Positions 14,001-24,087 of a stretch of 64,000 nt of DNA are shown in pieces. A program made the position numbers and the translations under genes. The stretch lies in the NCBI GenBank assembly GCA_964006375.1, contig OZ023265.1, forward strand, positions 163,582,118 through 163,646,117. The letters are read 5' to 3'. The DNA is from Tillus elongatus. Its lineage: Eukaryota; Arthropoda; Insecta; Coleoptera; Cleridae. How positions within the stretch are numbered: the first letter of the stretch is position 1; the number at the start of each line of letters is the position of its first letter. The notes beneath the pieces are model-generated. The model ran no database searches. It was not told where the DNA came from and worked only from the letters and a program-made list of their open reading frames with translations.

Positions 14001-17000
14001 TTATCAAGAATAACAATTTTGTTGCCTTTATCTGCTTTTAAATAGAAATAATCTTTCCTCTTCAAATCTCTTACAGTTGGTATTTCTTTTTTTTTTTGAC
14101 TGTTGATTTCTCAATTTTGAGATCTGGTTTGAAAGGCAACTTTTGGTTAATTGACGTATGAAGTTCTTAGTTTGCTCGCCAAAAAACTTGATTGCGCTCT
14201 CCACCCCGACAATGATGTCTGTGACTGGTGGGCTCACGGGTGGGGAGCATTTTAATTAAATTTGTATATTTAACTGACCTGACCTGTGCAAACATGTCTA
14301 ATGGCACCAATATATAAGTAAATACATAAATAAATAAATATCACACCATTTTCCAGTATTGCAAAAACATTAATACTGGATTATGACGGTGCTCGCGCTG
14401 CGGGGAGCGTATTTGGAACTGGAGCGATGATTGTGATGAGTAGAGAGACGGATATAATCAGAGCCATCGCAAGATTGACACTGTTTTACCATAATGAATC
14501 TTGTGGACAATGTACTCCCTGCAGAGAAGGTAAAATATTGATTTTTTCTGTTTTTAATTTTAATATACCTTAGTATATATCCTGTGATATAAACATATAG
14601 GGTTCTCCAATAAGAACTCTATTACTTTGAAGTGAAATGGCAACCATACTTAAAATTGTATAACTGTTACTAATTGTCATTTGTATTTAATACACTCTGG
14701 CAAATCATCATGCCTAAATACAGGCTTCCACAAGGTTTGGTTATTATCCGAAAAAAAAAAATTGATAATGGACGCTCTTTTGTGAATACTCAAGTTGGCT
14801 TCGCCAAAACTATGGTCCACATAAGCGCCCTTCTGTGTTTGTTATTGCGTCACCTTAGAATAACAAGGTTCTATATGAACACAATGGTTTCAGAGAAATG
14901 ACGTTCAATGATTTCGCACATTATATTGTGACGAGGTGTTGGCTTGCAGACCGTTTTTTTTTTTTTTTTGGTGACACAGATTGACGGTTATCATAGACGG
15001 ATCTCGGGCGCCAGATTTTCAAGGGTTTACTCCCTGTTGAGGGTGTCCGCGACCTCTGCACGAAACTCTGATCGATGTAACGATCAGAGTACCGGGGTAG
15101 CTCTGTGGAGAGGGGTTCGGTAGCCTTTAGGTGATACAGGCTAAATTTTGTGACCCCCGCCGAGTGAGCGGGCTTTAATCGCTGACTCGGCGGGATCCGA
15201 CCACTCCTGTCTTATCGAAAGGTGTAGCAGATTTTGTACAGGGTGATTCTTTATAATGTCGCCCCCTTTAACTTTGTTATTTTAAGTGTCCCAAAAAAAT
15301 TGAAAGTATGGTTATGTAGGTGCTAAAAAGTTAATTTTTTTCAATGGTTCACCCTATATATGAATTTATTTTTCGATCCCTTGTAAAATTCTAAGCATAA
15401 TTTATATAACATACCGTATACTTAAAATGAATAGTTTTTGATATATTCGCATTTGAAACGTTATCATCCCAAATTTTATTAAACCAAAACAACTGTTACA
15501 AATCAAGAAATCTAACAATAAATAATATAACAAAAAACAGTTTCTAATTAAATATAAAGATGCTCTACCGGGCCTCCATTTTCTTCAACACATTTAATAA
15601 GGGTTCTTCGCATTTTCTCTAATGAATCTGTTATGAATGCTAGGTTATTTTCATTTAAATAAATAATTTCATTCCGTATTAAATCTTTAAGATGTTCGAG
15701 GTTTTCAATTTGGTGGTCGTATACACGTTTTTGTATTTTCCTTGATGACAGTGATTGTCACAGGATTCTGGGAATGGTCTCAGACTTGATGCCTACAAAG
15801 ATCAGCAGTGATCTGTCTTTCAAGATCGTCCTCCCGGAAAGGGAGGACTGGGACCGAAACCAAACGACCCTGTTGAGAGCAGACATCTGCTGGTACTCTG
15901 ACGGCTCCAAAACCAATTTGGGAGTAGGAGCCGGCGCATATGGGGGCAGCACCGATGCTAGACTATCAGCTAGCCTCGGCAAGTACGCAACCATACACCA
16001 GGCAGAAGGGTATGCCATCGAGATATGTGCAAGGGAAAGTATAAAAAACCTGTACACAAACAAATCGATAAAGATATATGCAGATAGCCAAGCTGCAATA
16101 AAGGCTCTTGGTTCCTACCGGTGTAATTCAAAGACGGTATGGAGTTGCAAATCTGCCCTTAACGAATTGGGCAGCTGTAATGAGGTGTCGCTAGTCTGGA
16201 TACCGGGTCACTCGGACCATGATGGCAACGTTGCGGCCGACGCGCTTGCCAGGAGTGGTGCCCAGAGTGACTTTGTCGGACCAGAACCGGTGCTGGGAAT
16301 AACATATTGCACAGCAAAACGCATCTTAAAGACCTGGACAGAAAGAATGACAATCCAATATTGGCAAAATCTTCCAGGATTAGCTCACTCTAAGGCCTTC
16401 ATAAATGGCCTGTCTGAGTCAAGGGCTAAGAAACTTCTAGAGATGAACAGACAACAACTGAGTACTCTAGTCGGCCTGTATACAGGACACTGCCGCTTGC
16501 GGCATCACATGCACCGTATTGGGGTCGGTCAGGAGACCGAGTGCCGGCTGTGTATGGAGAATGACGAGACAGCAGAGCACGTGCTGTGTTCCTGTCCGGC
16601 AGCGGACAGGACTAGACACCTGCTCTTTGGCAAGGTAAAGCTTGCTCCAGAGGATCTGGATCAACTTTCGCCCACAAAGGTTATCGACCTCTGTAGGAGG
16701 CTGGATTTGTTGGGCGAAATATAGACATTAGGCGTGAGCCACAATAGACCTTATGGTCGCGGTGGAGGGACCGATATGGACCACTCACAATCAAACCTTC
16801 AAACCTAACCTACACGTTTTTTTTATATAACCCCAAAGAAACGCATCCATATGTGTTAAATCAGGGCTGTTTGTAGGCCATTTGATTGTCGCATTTCTTC
16901 CGATCCATTCAGGAAACCTTTCACTTAGGTAATTAAGCACAGTACGAATGTTGTGAGGGGGTGATCCATCCTGTTGAAAAATTATATTTTGTAATATATT

Positions 17001-18563
17001 TAAAGACAAATCGTCAAAATATTCTTCGAACTCGTTATCCAAGAAATCTAAATAGCGGCCTCCATTTAAAACAGTACCAAAAAAATACGGACCGATAACT
17101 CGATCGCCTAGGATACCACACCACACATTGTCGCCCTTCGAACTTAAATTCCCTATAAGAATATGGATATTCTCTTGCCCATTGTCTGATATTTTTTCGG
17201 TTAAATAGGCCACTAGTAGAAAAGGTAGACTCGTCAGTCCATGGAACTGTTTTCAAAAAAATGTTATTTATGTTTATTCTGTCTAGAATCAGTTGACAAA
17301 ATGCGACCCGATTATCTTTTTGCATTTGGGTAAGCTTTGTAGTGCGTTTAATCTTATATGGCTTTAGATTCCATTTTCTTAACGTTCTTTGGACTTTACT
17401 GTATGAAGTTCGCTGAATATTTTCTTGTGTTGCTCGTAATGTCTTTGAAATGTTTCTTATGGAATTGTTTGACTTCTCTTCTATAGCAAGTAAAATATTC
17501 AATTCTGCATTTTCATCTACGTTCACAGCAGTTATTTTTCTCCTTTGTAAATTTGACGTTTCTTGAAACTTCCTATATATATAGACGTGAACGTTTTTCG
17601 AGTTGGGACATGCATACCGGGATTATCTTCTATCATATTTCTAATGGCAGCGCGACAATTTAAATTATTTTTAATATAATAACTTAAAATAACTCTTCTT
17701 TCTCTGTTTGAGTGCGGCATTTTTACTTACTAAACAATACAACTACAACAATATTGACAAAATGTCACTGTCAGTTATTTGTTTTCAATTAAAAGCGTGG
17801 TATCCTATGACTTCTTGATTTGTAACAGTTGTTGAATAAAATATTTGATGATAACATTTCAAATGCGAATATTTCAAAAACTATTCATTTTAAGTATACG
17901 GTATGTTATATAAATTATGCTTATAATTTTACGAGGAATCTAAAAATAAATTCATATATAGGGTGATCTATTGAAAAAAAATGAACTTTTTGATTTTCCC
18001 TGTATACTGATCATTTTTCAAATTTTTTTCATACGGAGAAGAAGTATTTTTAGCAGCTACATAACCATACTTTCAATTTTTTGGGACACTTAAAATAACA
18101 AATTTAAAGGGGGGGGCGACATTATAAAGAATCACCCGATACGTATAGGTTAAGGGGTTAGGTACGAATTAATTGAGATATTTTATTTATCCAACCCTAT
18201 ATTTTAAATTAGAAACTATTTACAAAATATATATTTTGCCACATTTAACATACACTCTTGTTCAGTAACCCACTTGGCTTTTTATTGTCATAAAAGGCTC
18301 TATTTTTACTACTTTTTTTAAGATTTTTAACTGTTTGTTAAGGTGTGACTTGGCTGAATAAAATCATGCAACGTTTTGTTACTGGAGTGGCCCGCCCTGA
18401 CGAAATTGACATGATCTTGGAGTTGACCAAGCAGATCGAGGGACACACTATTTGTGCCTTGGGAGACGCAGCTGCCTGGCCAATCCAGGGACTCATCAGA
18501 CATTTTAGACAAGACATAATCAACAGGATGGAAGCCTATTACAAAGAAGTCTGTGATGGCTGA
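7212..18563 (+). CDS. NDUFV1-like: NDUFV1-like gene (diverged paralogue), 3' three exons
   Basis: This encodes the C-terminal part of the complex I 51-kDa flavoprotein, which passes electrons from NADH via FMN to the N3 4Fe-4S cluster at the mitochondrial inner membrane. Exons are 7212-7444, 14357-14529 and 18343-18563, joined in frame (phase 2, then phase 1) with GT/AG at every junction and ending in TGA. The N3 ligands are kept: the SCGQCTPC motif in exon 2 and the Cys of GHTICALGD in exon 3. It is clearly more diverged than the - strand copy ([11 protein letters not shown] for [23 protein letters not shown] for [12 protein letters not shown]). No stop interrupts the exons, so it may be a functional, perhaps tissue-restricted paralogue. 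That is inference. Upstream exons are not found and presumably precede base 1. Introns are 6.9 and 3.8 kb and full of transposons. Confidence 0.88.
7785..8310 (+). mobile_element. (TA)n-cored element (HINE-like), copy A
   Basis: The 5' hairpin TTAGCGAATTTTTCG with its inverted partner CGAAAAATTCACTAATGAGG is followed by a (TA)n tract (7838-8009). Then comes the right module starting TCACACCGATAA, GATTTTGATGAAATTTGG. No clear 3' hairpin end. A shared tail repeat follows at 8430-8672. Confidence 0.7.
7838..8009. repeat. (TA)n tract
   Basis: Core of element copy A, with two interruptions. Confidence 0.95.
8430..8672 (+). repeat. dispersed repeat shared with 36070-36355
   Basis: Shared GATTTGAAACGTCAAAATT, TTGTCCTTCATTTTACTAAA and TCTGATGCTTTGGC in the same order. 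It follows (TA)n-family right modules in both places. Confidence 0.7.
8677..8893 (-). repeat. solo PLE-type terminal repeat with hammerhead-like motif
   Basis: Clearly the same sequence as 27640-27870, for example CTTCACTGTTGGTTTT and GTGAAGGACGTAGCCAGCG. No coding sequence is attached here. Confidence 0.8.
8848..8890 (-). ncRNA. H3 hammerhead-like motif, core mutated
   Basis: On the - strand: stem I TCTGT/ACAGA, CTGAGAA (G8 lost), stem II GCTG-TCAAG-CAGC, GAAAC, palindromic TATA part, GTC. Confidence 0.55.
8979..9170 (+). repeat. dispersed repeat shared with 36501-36745
   Basis: Both start ACAGGGTxxCGCATTT and share ATACAAGATACGA-like, TTAATTA(C/T)AGGGTGT and ATGCATGTTTGTAAG blocks. Unclassified. 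Confidence 0.6.
9426..9957 (+). mobile_element. LINE NL1 3' fragment
   Basis: RT C-terminal region: [74 protein letters not shown]. The last 100 bases repeat part of the same region. It meets an opposite-strand copy near 9957, forming a head-to-head junction. Confidence 0.82.
9958..10556 (-). mobile_element. LINE NL1 fragment, opposite orientation
   Basis: On the - strand: [48 protein letters not shown], then [46 protein letters not shown]. 150+ codons are open around the YADD block. Confidence 0.82.
10622..10664 (-). ncRNA. H2 hammerhead-like motif, core mutated
   Basis: Same layout as 34714-34757. Stem I GCTA/TAGC pairs fully here, but CTGATGA reads CCGATGA. Sits at the 3' end of the PLE fragment 10573-11617. 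Confidence 0.6.
10738..10900 (+). repeat. degenerate minisatellite, 15-bp unit
   Basis: About ten imperfect copies of GATGATGCAATACCG, shifting to GATGATGTAACACCG at the right end. Sits at the 3' side of the PLE remnant. Confidence 0.85.
11472..11617. repeat. 146-bp direct repeat, left copy
   Basis: PLE-derived sequence, nearly identical to 13000-13145 (three substitutions seen). It abuts the A-tail end of the LINE at 11618-12999. Confidence 0.9.
11598..13004 (-). CDS. LINE reverse transcriptase, 5'-truncated ORF2
   Basis: About 468 codons open. Recognisable RT blocks are [82 protein letters not shown] (catalytic YADD intact) and [13 protein letters not shown]. The frame runs into the flanking repeats at both ends, so its first and last residues are not element-encoded. 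Confidence 0.72.
   Translation of the reverse strand: MEPYKSPGFDGIMPIMLQQGIDILAPVLTLIMRASLALGYIPRAWRLARVVFIPKPGRPTDQAKSLRPISLMSFLLKTVEKLLDRHIRGGVLEAYPLHCGQYAYRAGFSTETALHQLVLKLENTLENKEVALGAFLDIEGAFSNTSFGSVLAAARERGIEETCCRWIGSMLRDRAVFTSLAGGTLLAGVAAGCPQGSVLSPLLWCLVVDGLLGRLSGGGYEVQGYADDIVIIVRRKVTQAVWERMQTALKVVEGWTVDQGLGVSPEKATVVPFTRRRKCESHRTLTLYGRSVPIARKVKYLGVVLDSKLTWNGHIGKILRKAVMTLAVTRRLYGKTWGLRPSMAHWLYTRVVRPSLTYAALVWWPKVTQSSAKQKLGKIQRMACLGITGAMSSTPTAAMEVLLDLPPLHLVIMGEARLGLYRLACNGRLKINPGFRGHAQSTKGCGAIGAARPRTSPEGTKKNTIRFK
11618..12999 (-). mobile_element. 5'-truncated I/Loner-like LINE, RT domain, poly(A) tail
   Basis: On the - strand a continuous reverse transcriptase frame runs to a GC-rich 3' end followed by a short A-tail (T-run near 11618-11624). 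It is flanked by 146-bp direct repeats (11472-11617 and 13000-13145) that differ at three positions. Its base composition is far more GC-rich than the surroundings. There is no RNase H, although relatives in the window carry one, so the copy is internally shortened. Confidence 0.8.
13000..13145. repeat. 146-bp direct repeat, right copy
   Basis: Partner of 11472-11617. Beyond it the PLE sequence continues toward 13440. Confidence 0.9.
13000..13440 (-). mobile_element. Penelope-like element RT part
   Basis: On the - strand [25 protein letters not shown], then [21 protein letters not shown]. The YVDD catalytic block is intact. Separated from 10573-11617 by the LINE with the 146-bp duplication. 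Confidence 0.78.
13441..13749. other. unassigned insertion between two PLE fragments
   Basis: Less AT-rich than its surroundings and not PLE coding. It might be a small solo terminal repeat, but I cannot find its bounding duplication. Confidence 0.3.
13750..14240 (-). mobile_element. second Penelope-like RT fragment
   Basis: Repeats the YVDD region of the neighbouring copy (RYVSDIFA here, first Asp lost) with visible divergence. It extends to the N-terminal RT region ([24 protein letters not shown]). An independent or older copy abutting the first. Confidence 0.7.
14357..14529 (+). CDS. NDUFV1-like: NDUFV1-like exon with N3 cluster cysteines
   Basis: The acceptor is TTTTCCAG and the donor is GTAAAA. 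The 173 nt start by completing a His codon and end [11 protein letters not shown], which supplies three of the four ligands of the N3 4Fe-4S cluster. Length is identical to exon 55566-55394 of the other copy. Confidence 0.9.
14530..14979. other. NDUFV1-like intron 2, first part
   Basis: Unique-looking AT-rich sequence. I see no gene or repeat. Confidence 0.5.
14980..15225. other. GC-rich unassigned stretch beside the mariner
   Basis: Much richer in G and C than its surroundings. Contains short inverted repeats (CTGATCG..CGATCAG, CCCCGCCGAGTGAGCGGG). May be LINE leader sequence. No coding frame or known RNA recognised. Confidence 0.35.
15239..15470 (+). repeat. mariner left inverted repeat
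   Basis: This is an inverted copy of the right end up to near GATAACGTTTC/AAACGTTATC. It is much longer than the roughly 30-bp ends of classical mariner. Confidence 0.8.
15733..16810 (+). mobile_element. 5'-truncated I-clade LINE, RNase H and C-terminal zinc knuckle
   Basis: Flanked by an 11-bp target duplication TACACGTTTTT (15722-15732 and 16811-16821), so this is a discrete insertion into the mariner transposase. The open frame 15774-16724 starts inside RT-distal sequence ([14 protein letters not shown]). It includes RNase H ([47 protein letters not shown]) and ends with a zinc knuckle ([18 protein letters not shown]). No stop is seen in 316 codons, so it looks young. The same family occurs at 53414-55134 on the other strand. 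Confidence 0.85.
15774..16724 (+). CDS. RNase H domain fragment of I-type LINE ORF2
   Basis: 316 codons without a stop. RNase H (Asp of YSDGS, Glu of HQAEGYAIE, Asp of YADSQ, Asp of AADALA) is followed by a Cys/His knuckle. The RT and endonuclease are missing through 5' truncation, so it is a fragment, not a full gene. Confidence 0.7.
   Translation: MVSDLMPTKISSDLSFKIVLPEREDWDRNQTTLLRADICWYSDGSKTNLGVGAGAYGGSTDARLSASLGKYATIHQAEGYAIEICARESIKNLYTNKSIKIYADSQAAIKALGSYRCNSKTVWSCKSALNELGSCNEVSLVWIPGHSDHDGNVAADALARSGAQSDFVGPEPVLGITYCTAKRILKTWTERMTIQYWQNLPGLAHSKAFINGLSESRAKKLLEMNRQQLSTLVGLYTGHCRLRHHMHRIGVGQETECRLCMENDETAEHVLCSCPAADRTRHLLFGKVKLAPEDLDQLSPTKVIDLCRRLDLLGEI
17850..18139 (-). repeat. mariner right inverted repeat
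   Basis: Reverse complement of 15239-15470 with an additional stretch of about 60 bases near 17990-18050. Confidence 0.8.
18343..18563 (+). CDS. NDUFV1-like: NDUFV1-like terminal exon
   Basis: The acceptor is TTGTTAAG. The 221 nt read [15 protein letters not shown]...[30 protein letters not shown] and stop at TGA 18561-18563. The fourth N3 Cys is present. The last residues (AYYKEVCDG) differ from the canonical tail. Confidence 0.9.
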
Positions 18564-18701
18564 AATTGAATGTTTGATCCCTCTCAAAATATAGAAGAAC
18601 TCGGTATTATGAAAATGCTTTGATTTTTTTTTTCAGACTAGGTACATATGAAATTGCTGTATTACTATGTGTTTCTTAAGAATGTTATCTGTATTGTTTT
18701 G

Positions 18702-18707
18702 ATTAAA
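18702..18707 (+). promoter_or_regulatory. candidate polyadenylation signal ATTAAA
   Basis: ATTAAA lies about 140 bases after the stop of the + strand NDUFV1-like gene. No better hexamer is seen closer. Inferred from position only. Confidence 0.35.
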
Positions 18708-18965
18708 GAATATTACTTGTTAGAAATCGATTTATATTGCCTTTGTATGACCATTTTTGACATAGATATTATCATAAGTACGCTTTGAAGGAATCCACAT
18801 CACCGCAAGACTGATTCATCCTCCGATGTAGCTAACTCTGTTAGTGAAACTGTTGCTAGGCATTAATAAATTGTGTGTTGTGATTTGGCTATTTGGTTGT
18901 TGTAATATAATTACAACAACCAAACCTACCCTTATCGACTGCTCTAAGGAGTATACAGATTTTTT

Positions 18966-20355
18966 ATTTCAACAACACACCACGAGGGCTCAGCCTAAAT
19001 ACTATCGAACCGTGGGTGTCGACAAGGAGGAAAGAGGCAACTTGTTAATTTTGGACTTGAAGGTTCGGAGGAGAAGGAAAAACATGTGCCGGCAAGGAAT
19101 TCCACAACTTGGAAGTCCTCGGGACAAAAGAGCGGGCATAACAAGATGTTCTATGTCTGGTGACCTGGGCAGTAAAAGGGTGCATTCGCTCTGTTCCCCT
19201 GGTAGATCTGTTGGGGGTAGCAGGTGGAAGAACTATGGAAGAAAGCTCCTCTGAGCAGTGCCCGTGCAGATATCTATAAAAGAGAGAGAGAGAGAGAGAG
19301 AGGGCACCAACGGCACGTCGGTGGGCAAGGGATGGCAGCATTTGGGTGAGGGTGGGGTCACCGATGAGACGTATAGCTCTCTTCTGAATGGAGTCCAGGA
19401 TAGCGAGTGTAGAAGCGGAAGCAGCACCTCAGATGTGGGAGCAGTATTCGAGGTTTGGTCTTATTTGTGAAGTATATAAGGTATAGAGATTAGCTGGTGA
19501 AAAGTATTTGCGAGCCCGGAAGAGGAAACCTATATTCTTAGCAGCCGCTTCTGCAATTGATGTGACATGTTGTTGCCAATTGACATTTCGATCCACAGAA
19601 ATGCAAACAAGTGAAAAGGACTCATTACTTTGAATAACTTGGTTGTTTATTGTGATGGGTCTAGGGCTGGTGTATCTCTTATGAGAAAGAAAGCAAGACT
19701 GTGATTTGGTGTGGTTGAATTGTACAAGATTTCTACTTCCCCAGTCCAATATTTTAGGAGATCCACGGAGATAGAACTCTCCATGAGTCTGCGATCCTCA
19801 TTTAATTGGGCTAAAGATACAGGCTCAGAATATTGTATATTTGAGTAGAGGGTGCTGTTGTCCGCGTAACTGTGAACTGGGCTGGATGTGCTAGAGAGGA
19901 GGTCATTGATGTGGAGAAGAAACAAAGTAGGGGCTATAGCTGAACCTTGAGGAACTCCTGCATTAATTGGATACAGTTTAGAGGAATGGCCATTCACGAC
20001 AACATAAATGCTCCGGTTGGAGAGGAAATTTGCTGTCCACGTACAAAGTTTTGGTGGTAGGCCATAGGCCGGTAGTTTATTAAGTAGCGCTGCGTGCCAG
20101 ACCTGGTCGAATGCTTTGGATATGTCTAGAGCGATAATCTGGGATTCACCGTGTAGTTCCACAGAGTTGTTCCAAGAATGGGTTACAAAGGAAAGGAGGT
20201 CGGCAGTTGATCTGCGCTGACGGAATCCATACTGCCTATCGTGGATTAGACTATGTTTTTCAAGAAATTTTAGTAATTCGGTGTTTATATAATTTTCCAT
20301 CACTTTAGAGACGACTGAAAGGAGATAAATAGGCCTGTAGTTGCTAGGAAGCACT
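18966..20355 (-). mobile_element. LINE NL1 copy, 5'-truncated
   Basis: On the - strand a 235-codon RT frame (19647-20354) carries NYRPIYLLSVVSKVMENYINTELL, RQRRSTADLL, GVPQGSAIAPTLFLLHINDLL and HSYADNSTLYS (second Asp of YADD replaced by Asn). The C-terminal region continues to 19045. The 3' end is at 18966 with the CCTCGTGGTGTGTTGTTGAA tail. A (GA)n expansion lies at 19278-19301. Confidence 0.85.
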
Positions 20356-20574
20356 GTTGCTAGGTATTAAATTGTGTGTAGTGATTCGGCTTTCTTCAAT
20401 AGTTCTTTCAGTGCTTACTACAGGTTTCAGATTTCAAAAGTTAAATTATGCAAACATAAATTATTAATAAGTACTTTAGTTTTCTTAATGGCCAGTAGAT
20501 TAGTGCTAGTCTTGGCTTGAACGGTTTTCAGTGAGATTTAGGGAGTAGACAGATTAAGGCCCCGTAATCGAACT

Positions 20575-20760
20575 ACAACAACCAAACCTACCCTTGTCGA
20601 CCGCTCTAAGGAGCAGACAGATTGACGCCTAAGAGTTCCTTTCATATTTTCTTAACCACTTGAAAATGGCTCTAAAACACAATTTCTGGATGCGTTCAAT
20701 CCGAGAACTAATAATTTCTCACATCCATGACCGCGAAAACCTTTCCGAATATTTAATTCA
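20575..20760 (+). repeat. decayed arm of the 62133-62598 repeat
   Basis: Shares GAGCAGACAGATTGA, CACTTGAAAATGGCTC and ATCCGAGAACTAA-type blocks in the same order as 62335-62600. Confidence 0.6.
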
Positions 20761-21327
20761 CTTCTATAAATAAATAAACATATTAGATCTGGAACTCGGC
20801 TCATGGAGCTAGTTCGCAGTCATTTTTAAAATCTTTTCAAAATTAATAAGTCACGTAGTCACGATCTTCTCATTAGCAAATTTTTACTCTAAAATTCGAT
20901 AAAACAAATTCGCATTACATATGTACTTCGGCAAAGGATTTTAACTGGTTCTTTGTAAAATATTGTTTAGTCAAATAACAACACTTTTACTAATGCTTTC
21001 GACGTGATTTTTGCGTAGTCGGATAAAGCTATTTAACAGGTTGAAATGACCTTCACCACAACGCGACCTTCATCTTTCATGTACTTCCTTGCACAAAAAT
21101 ATGATCCTCGTTTATCGTCTTGCAACATGTCATTATTACATCTTTTAATTAACGACTACATTGTTAATATTATGCGATGTTATTTGCGGATAATTTATAG
21201 GAATTAACTACTTATCAGCTGTTGTGTTAGAATTAAAAGGAAAGATGACAATCGTTTGTTTCATGGCCAGTTGATTTCTTCACAGATGAGGATTTCTAGC
21301 AAAGATGCTGACGACTGTTGTTTTTTT
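20761..21327. other. intergenic stretch
   Basis: AT-rich, no frame or repeat that I can support. Confidence 0.5.
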
Positions 21328-21565
<238 letters not shown>

Positions 21566-21708
21566 TTAATAATGTTTTTAGTGAATTTTCGTAGAAAAAA
21601 TTCACTAATGGGGAGATCCCGACTCTTGAATTTTGAAAAAATTTTTGCAAATGAGCGCGAACTAGGACCCCTAGAACCCATATCCGGGGTCAGTTTCAAT
21701 TTTTATAT

Positions 21709-21874
<166 letters not shown>

Positions 21875-21889
21875 CACACCGATAACTCA

Positions 21890-22460
21890 AAAAATAATAG
21901 GCCGATTTTGATAAAATTTGGCATGTACCTTTCTTTTGTTAATAGCTTGGATAAGTTCGTTAGTCAGGAAAATCGGACGAGGTTTTCCGGGAAAATTTTG
22001 AGTTTTCATTCGAAAAAAATTCATATCTCAAAAAGTAATAAGCCGATTTTAATAAAATTTGGCACGTACCTTCCTTTTGTAAATGGCTTTGACATGTTTG
22101 TTAGTCAGGAAAATCGGACGAGGTTTTCCGGGAAAATTTTGAGTTTTCATTCTAAAAAAATTCATATCTCAAAAAGTAATAAGCCGATTTTAATAAAATT
22201 TCGCACATACCTTACTTTTGTAAATGGCTTTGACATGTTTGTTAGTCAAGAAAATCGGACGAGATTTTCCGGGAAAATTTTGAGTTTTCATTTAAAAAAA
22301 ATTCATATCTCAAAAAGTAATGAGCCGATTTTAATAAAATTTGGCATGTACCTTCCTTTTGTAAATGGCTTTGACAAGTTCGTTATTTAGAAAAATTGGA
22401 CGAGGTTTTCCGGGAAAATTTTGAGTTTTCATTTAAAAAAAAAATTTATCTTAAAAAATA
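21890..22460 (+). repeat. 141-bp tandem repeat, four units
   Basis: The landmark GCCGATTTT recurs at 21901, 22042, 22183 and 22324, exactly 141 bases apart. The same unit is repeated in copies D and L. Confidence 0.93.
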
Positions 22461-22649
22461 TAAAATCTATGATAACCAAATTTGGTAGGTAGGTTTACGA
22501 TATAAAAAGTAAACTATACACAAAAATTTAGATTTCTATGTTACAAGAAAAAAAAGTTATAATAAAATATTTTGTGCCAGATCATTTCTATGAAAATTCA
22601 CTACCATAACGCACTTGCTGCGTCCAGACTTTTATATTTATTAATTTCT

Positions 22650-22870
22650 ATTTTAATGCCACAGTGTTGGGCGTCAATTAAATCGATTATTGCTTGATTA
22701 TTATGGGTTTTATTGGGTGCTAATTAAAATGATTATGCTTTATGTTAATTAAATTGTTAAATTGGGTGTTAATTAAATTAATTTCTACTTACTTAAATTG
22801 GTATATTTTTCTTTATGTTCTTTTGTTGGGTGCTAATTATATTGATAACCTTTTAATTGTTTTTTTTAAT
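22650..22870 (+). repeat. degenerate TTAATTAAA-rich repeats
   Basis: GGGTGCTAATTAAA-like units recur four to five times at irregular spacing. Part of the AT-rich stretch 22631-23110, in which I see no gene. Confidence 0.5.
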
Positions 22871-23106
22871 CTGCCCAGCTATTGACTACATACTCCTAGA
22901 GTATGTAGTGAATTCATTTTCTTTTATATGATTTAACCAAATAAATATATATTTTTTTATAAACTTCCTCAAATAACAACACTGCTTTTACTTCTATTTA
23001 TGTTGATTTAATTCTGAAAAATTTTGTATGTATAAAAGTTTAACAAATCATATGACAAATTATAACACCCCTACTTATTAAGTAAATTACAAAAGTTGCT
23101 CGAGTT

Positions 23107-23110
<4 letters not shown>

Positions 23111-23196
<86 letters not shown>
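23111..23196. repeat. (TA)n tract
   Basis: Stands alone just 5' of element copy D. Confidence 0.97.
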
Positions 23197-23198
<2 letters not shown>

Positions 23199-23234
23199 CA
23201 AAGGAAAATTTAAAAATATGAATGAATTTCTTAT

Positions 23235-23372
23235 TAGTGAATTTTCTTAGAAAAAATTCACTAATGAGGAGATCTCGACTTTTGAATTTTGAAAAAATTT
23301 CTTCAAATGAGCGCGATCTAGGACCCCTAGAACCCATATCCGGGGTCTGTTTCAATTTTTATATGTTTATAT

Positions 23373-23468
<96 letters not shown>

Positions 23469-24087
23469 CACACCGATAACTCAAAAAATAATGGGCCGAT
23501 TTTGATAAAATTTGGCATGTACCTTTCTTTTGTAAATGGCTTGGATAAGTTCGTTAGTCAGGAAAATCGGACGAGGTTTTCCGGAAACATTTTGAGTTTT
23601 CATTCGAAAAAAATTATTATCCCAAAAAGTAATAAGCCGATTTTAATAAAATTTGGCATGTACCTTTCTTTTGTAAATGGCTTTGACAAGTTTGTTAGTC
23701 AGGAAAATCGGACGAGGTTGTCCGGGAAAATTTTGAGTTTTCATTCGAAAATAATTTTTATCTCAAAGAATAATAGGCCGATTTTGATAAAATTTGCTAT
23801 GTACCTTCCTTTTATAAATGACTTTGACAAGTTCGTTAACCAAAAAAATCGGACGAGGTTTTCCGCGAAAATTTTGAGTTTTCATTTGAAAAAAAATTTA
23901 TCTTAAAAAATAAAAAATCTATGATAACCAAATTTGGTAGATAGGTTTATGATATAAAAAGTAAACTATACTCCAAAATTTAAATTTCTATGTTACAAGA
24001 AAAAAAAAGTTATAATAAAATATTTTGTGCCAGATCATTTCTATGAAAATTCACTACCATAACGCACTTGCTGCGTCCAGGCTTTTT
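23235..24087 (+). mobile_element. (TA)n-cored element, full copy D
   Basis: Same layout as copy C with three clear 141-bp units (23495, 23636, 23777) and a decayed fourth. 3' GAAAATTCACTA at 24045-24056 and hairpin at 24062-24076. Confidence 0.82.
23378..23464. repeat. (TA)n tract
   Basis: Core of element copy D. Confidence 0.97.

Larger units (their letters stand above)
15548..17720 (-). pseudogene. mariner-family transposase, broken
   Basis: The N-terminus [20 protein letters not shown] at 17720 starts a helix-turn-helix part. Then come WTDES (first Asp), QQDGSPPH (second Asp), and [21 protein letters not shown] (third Asp). About 40 residues separate the last two catalytic Asp, close to the DD41D spacing known for the rosa group. 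At least two frameshifts (near 17530 and 17150) break it. The C-terminus resumes beyond the inserted LINE at about 15720 and ends ...[12 protein letters not shown] at a stop at 15550-15548. Removing the insertion restores a continuous C-terminal frame. Confidence 0.8.
15239..18139 (-). mobile_element. mariner/rosa-type transposon with long inverted ends, split by a LINE
   Basis: The ends 15239-15470 and about 17850-18139 are long inverted copies. The outermost bases CAGGGTGATTCTTTATAATG pair with the right end, which differs at two outer bases. Each end is flanked by TA, the mariner target. The transposase runs on the - strand between them. An I-type LINE fragment occupies 15733-16810. The right arm carries about 60 extra bases. 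Confidence 0.82.
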
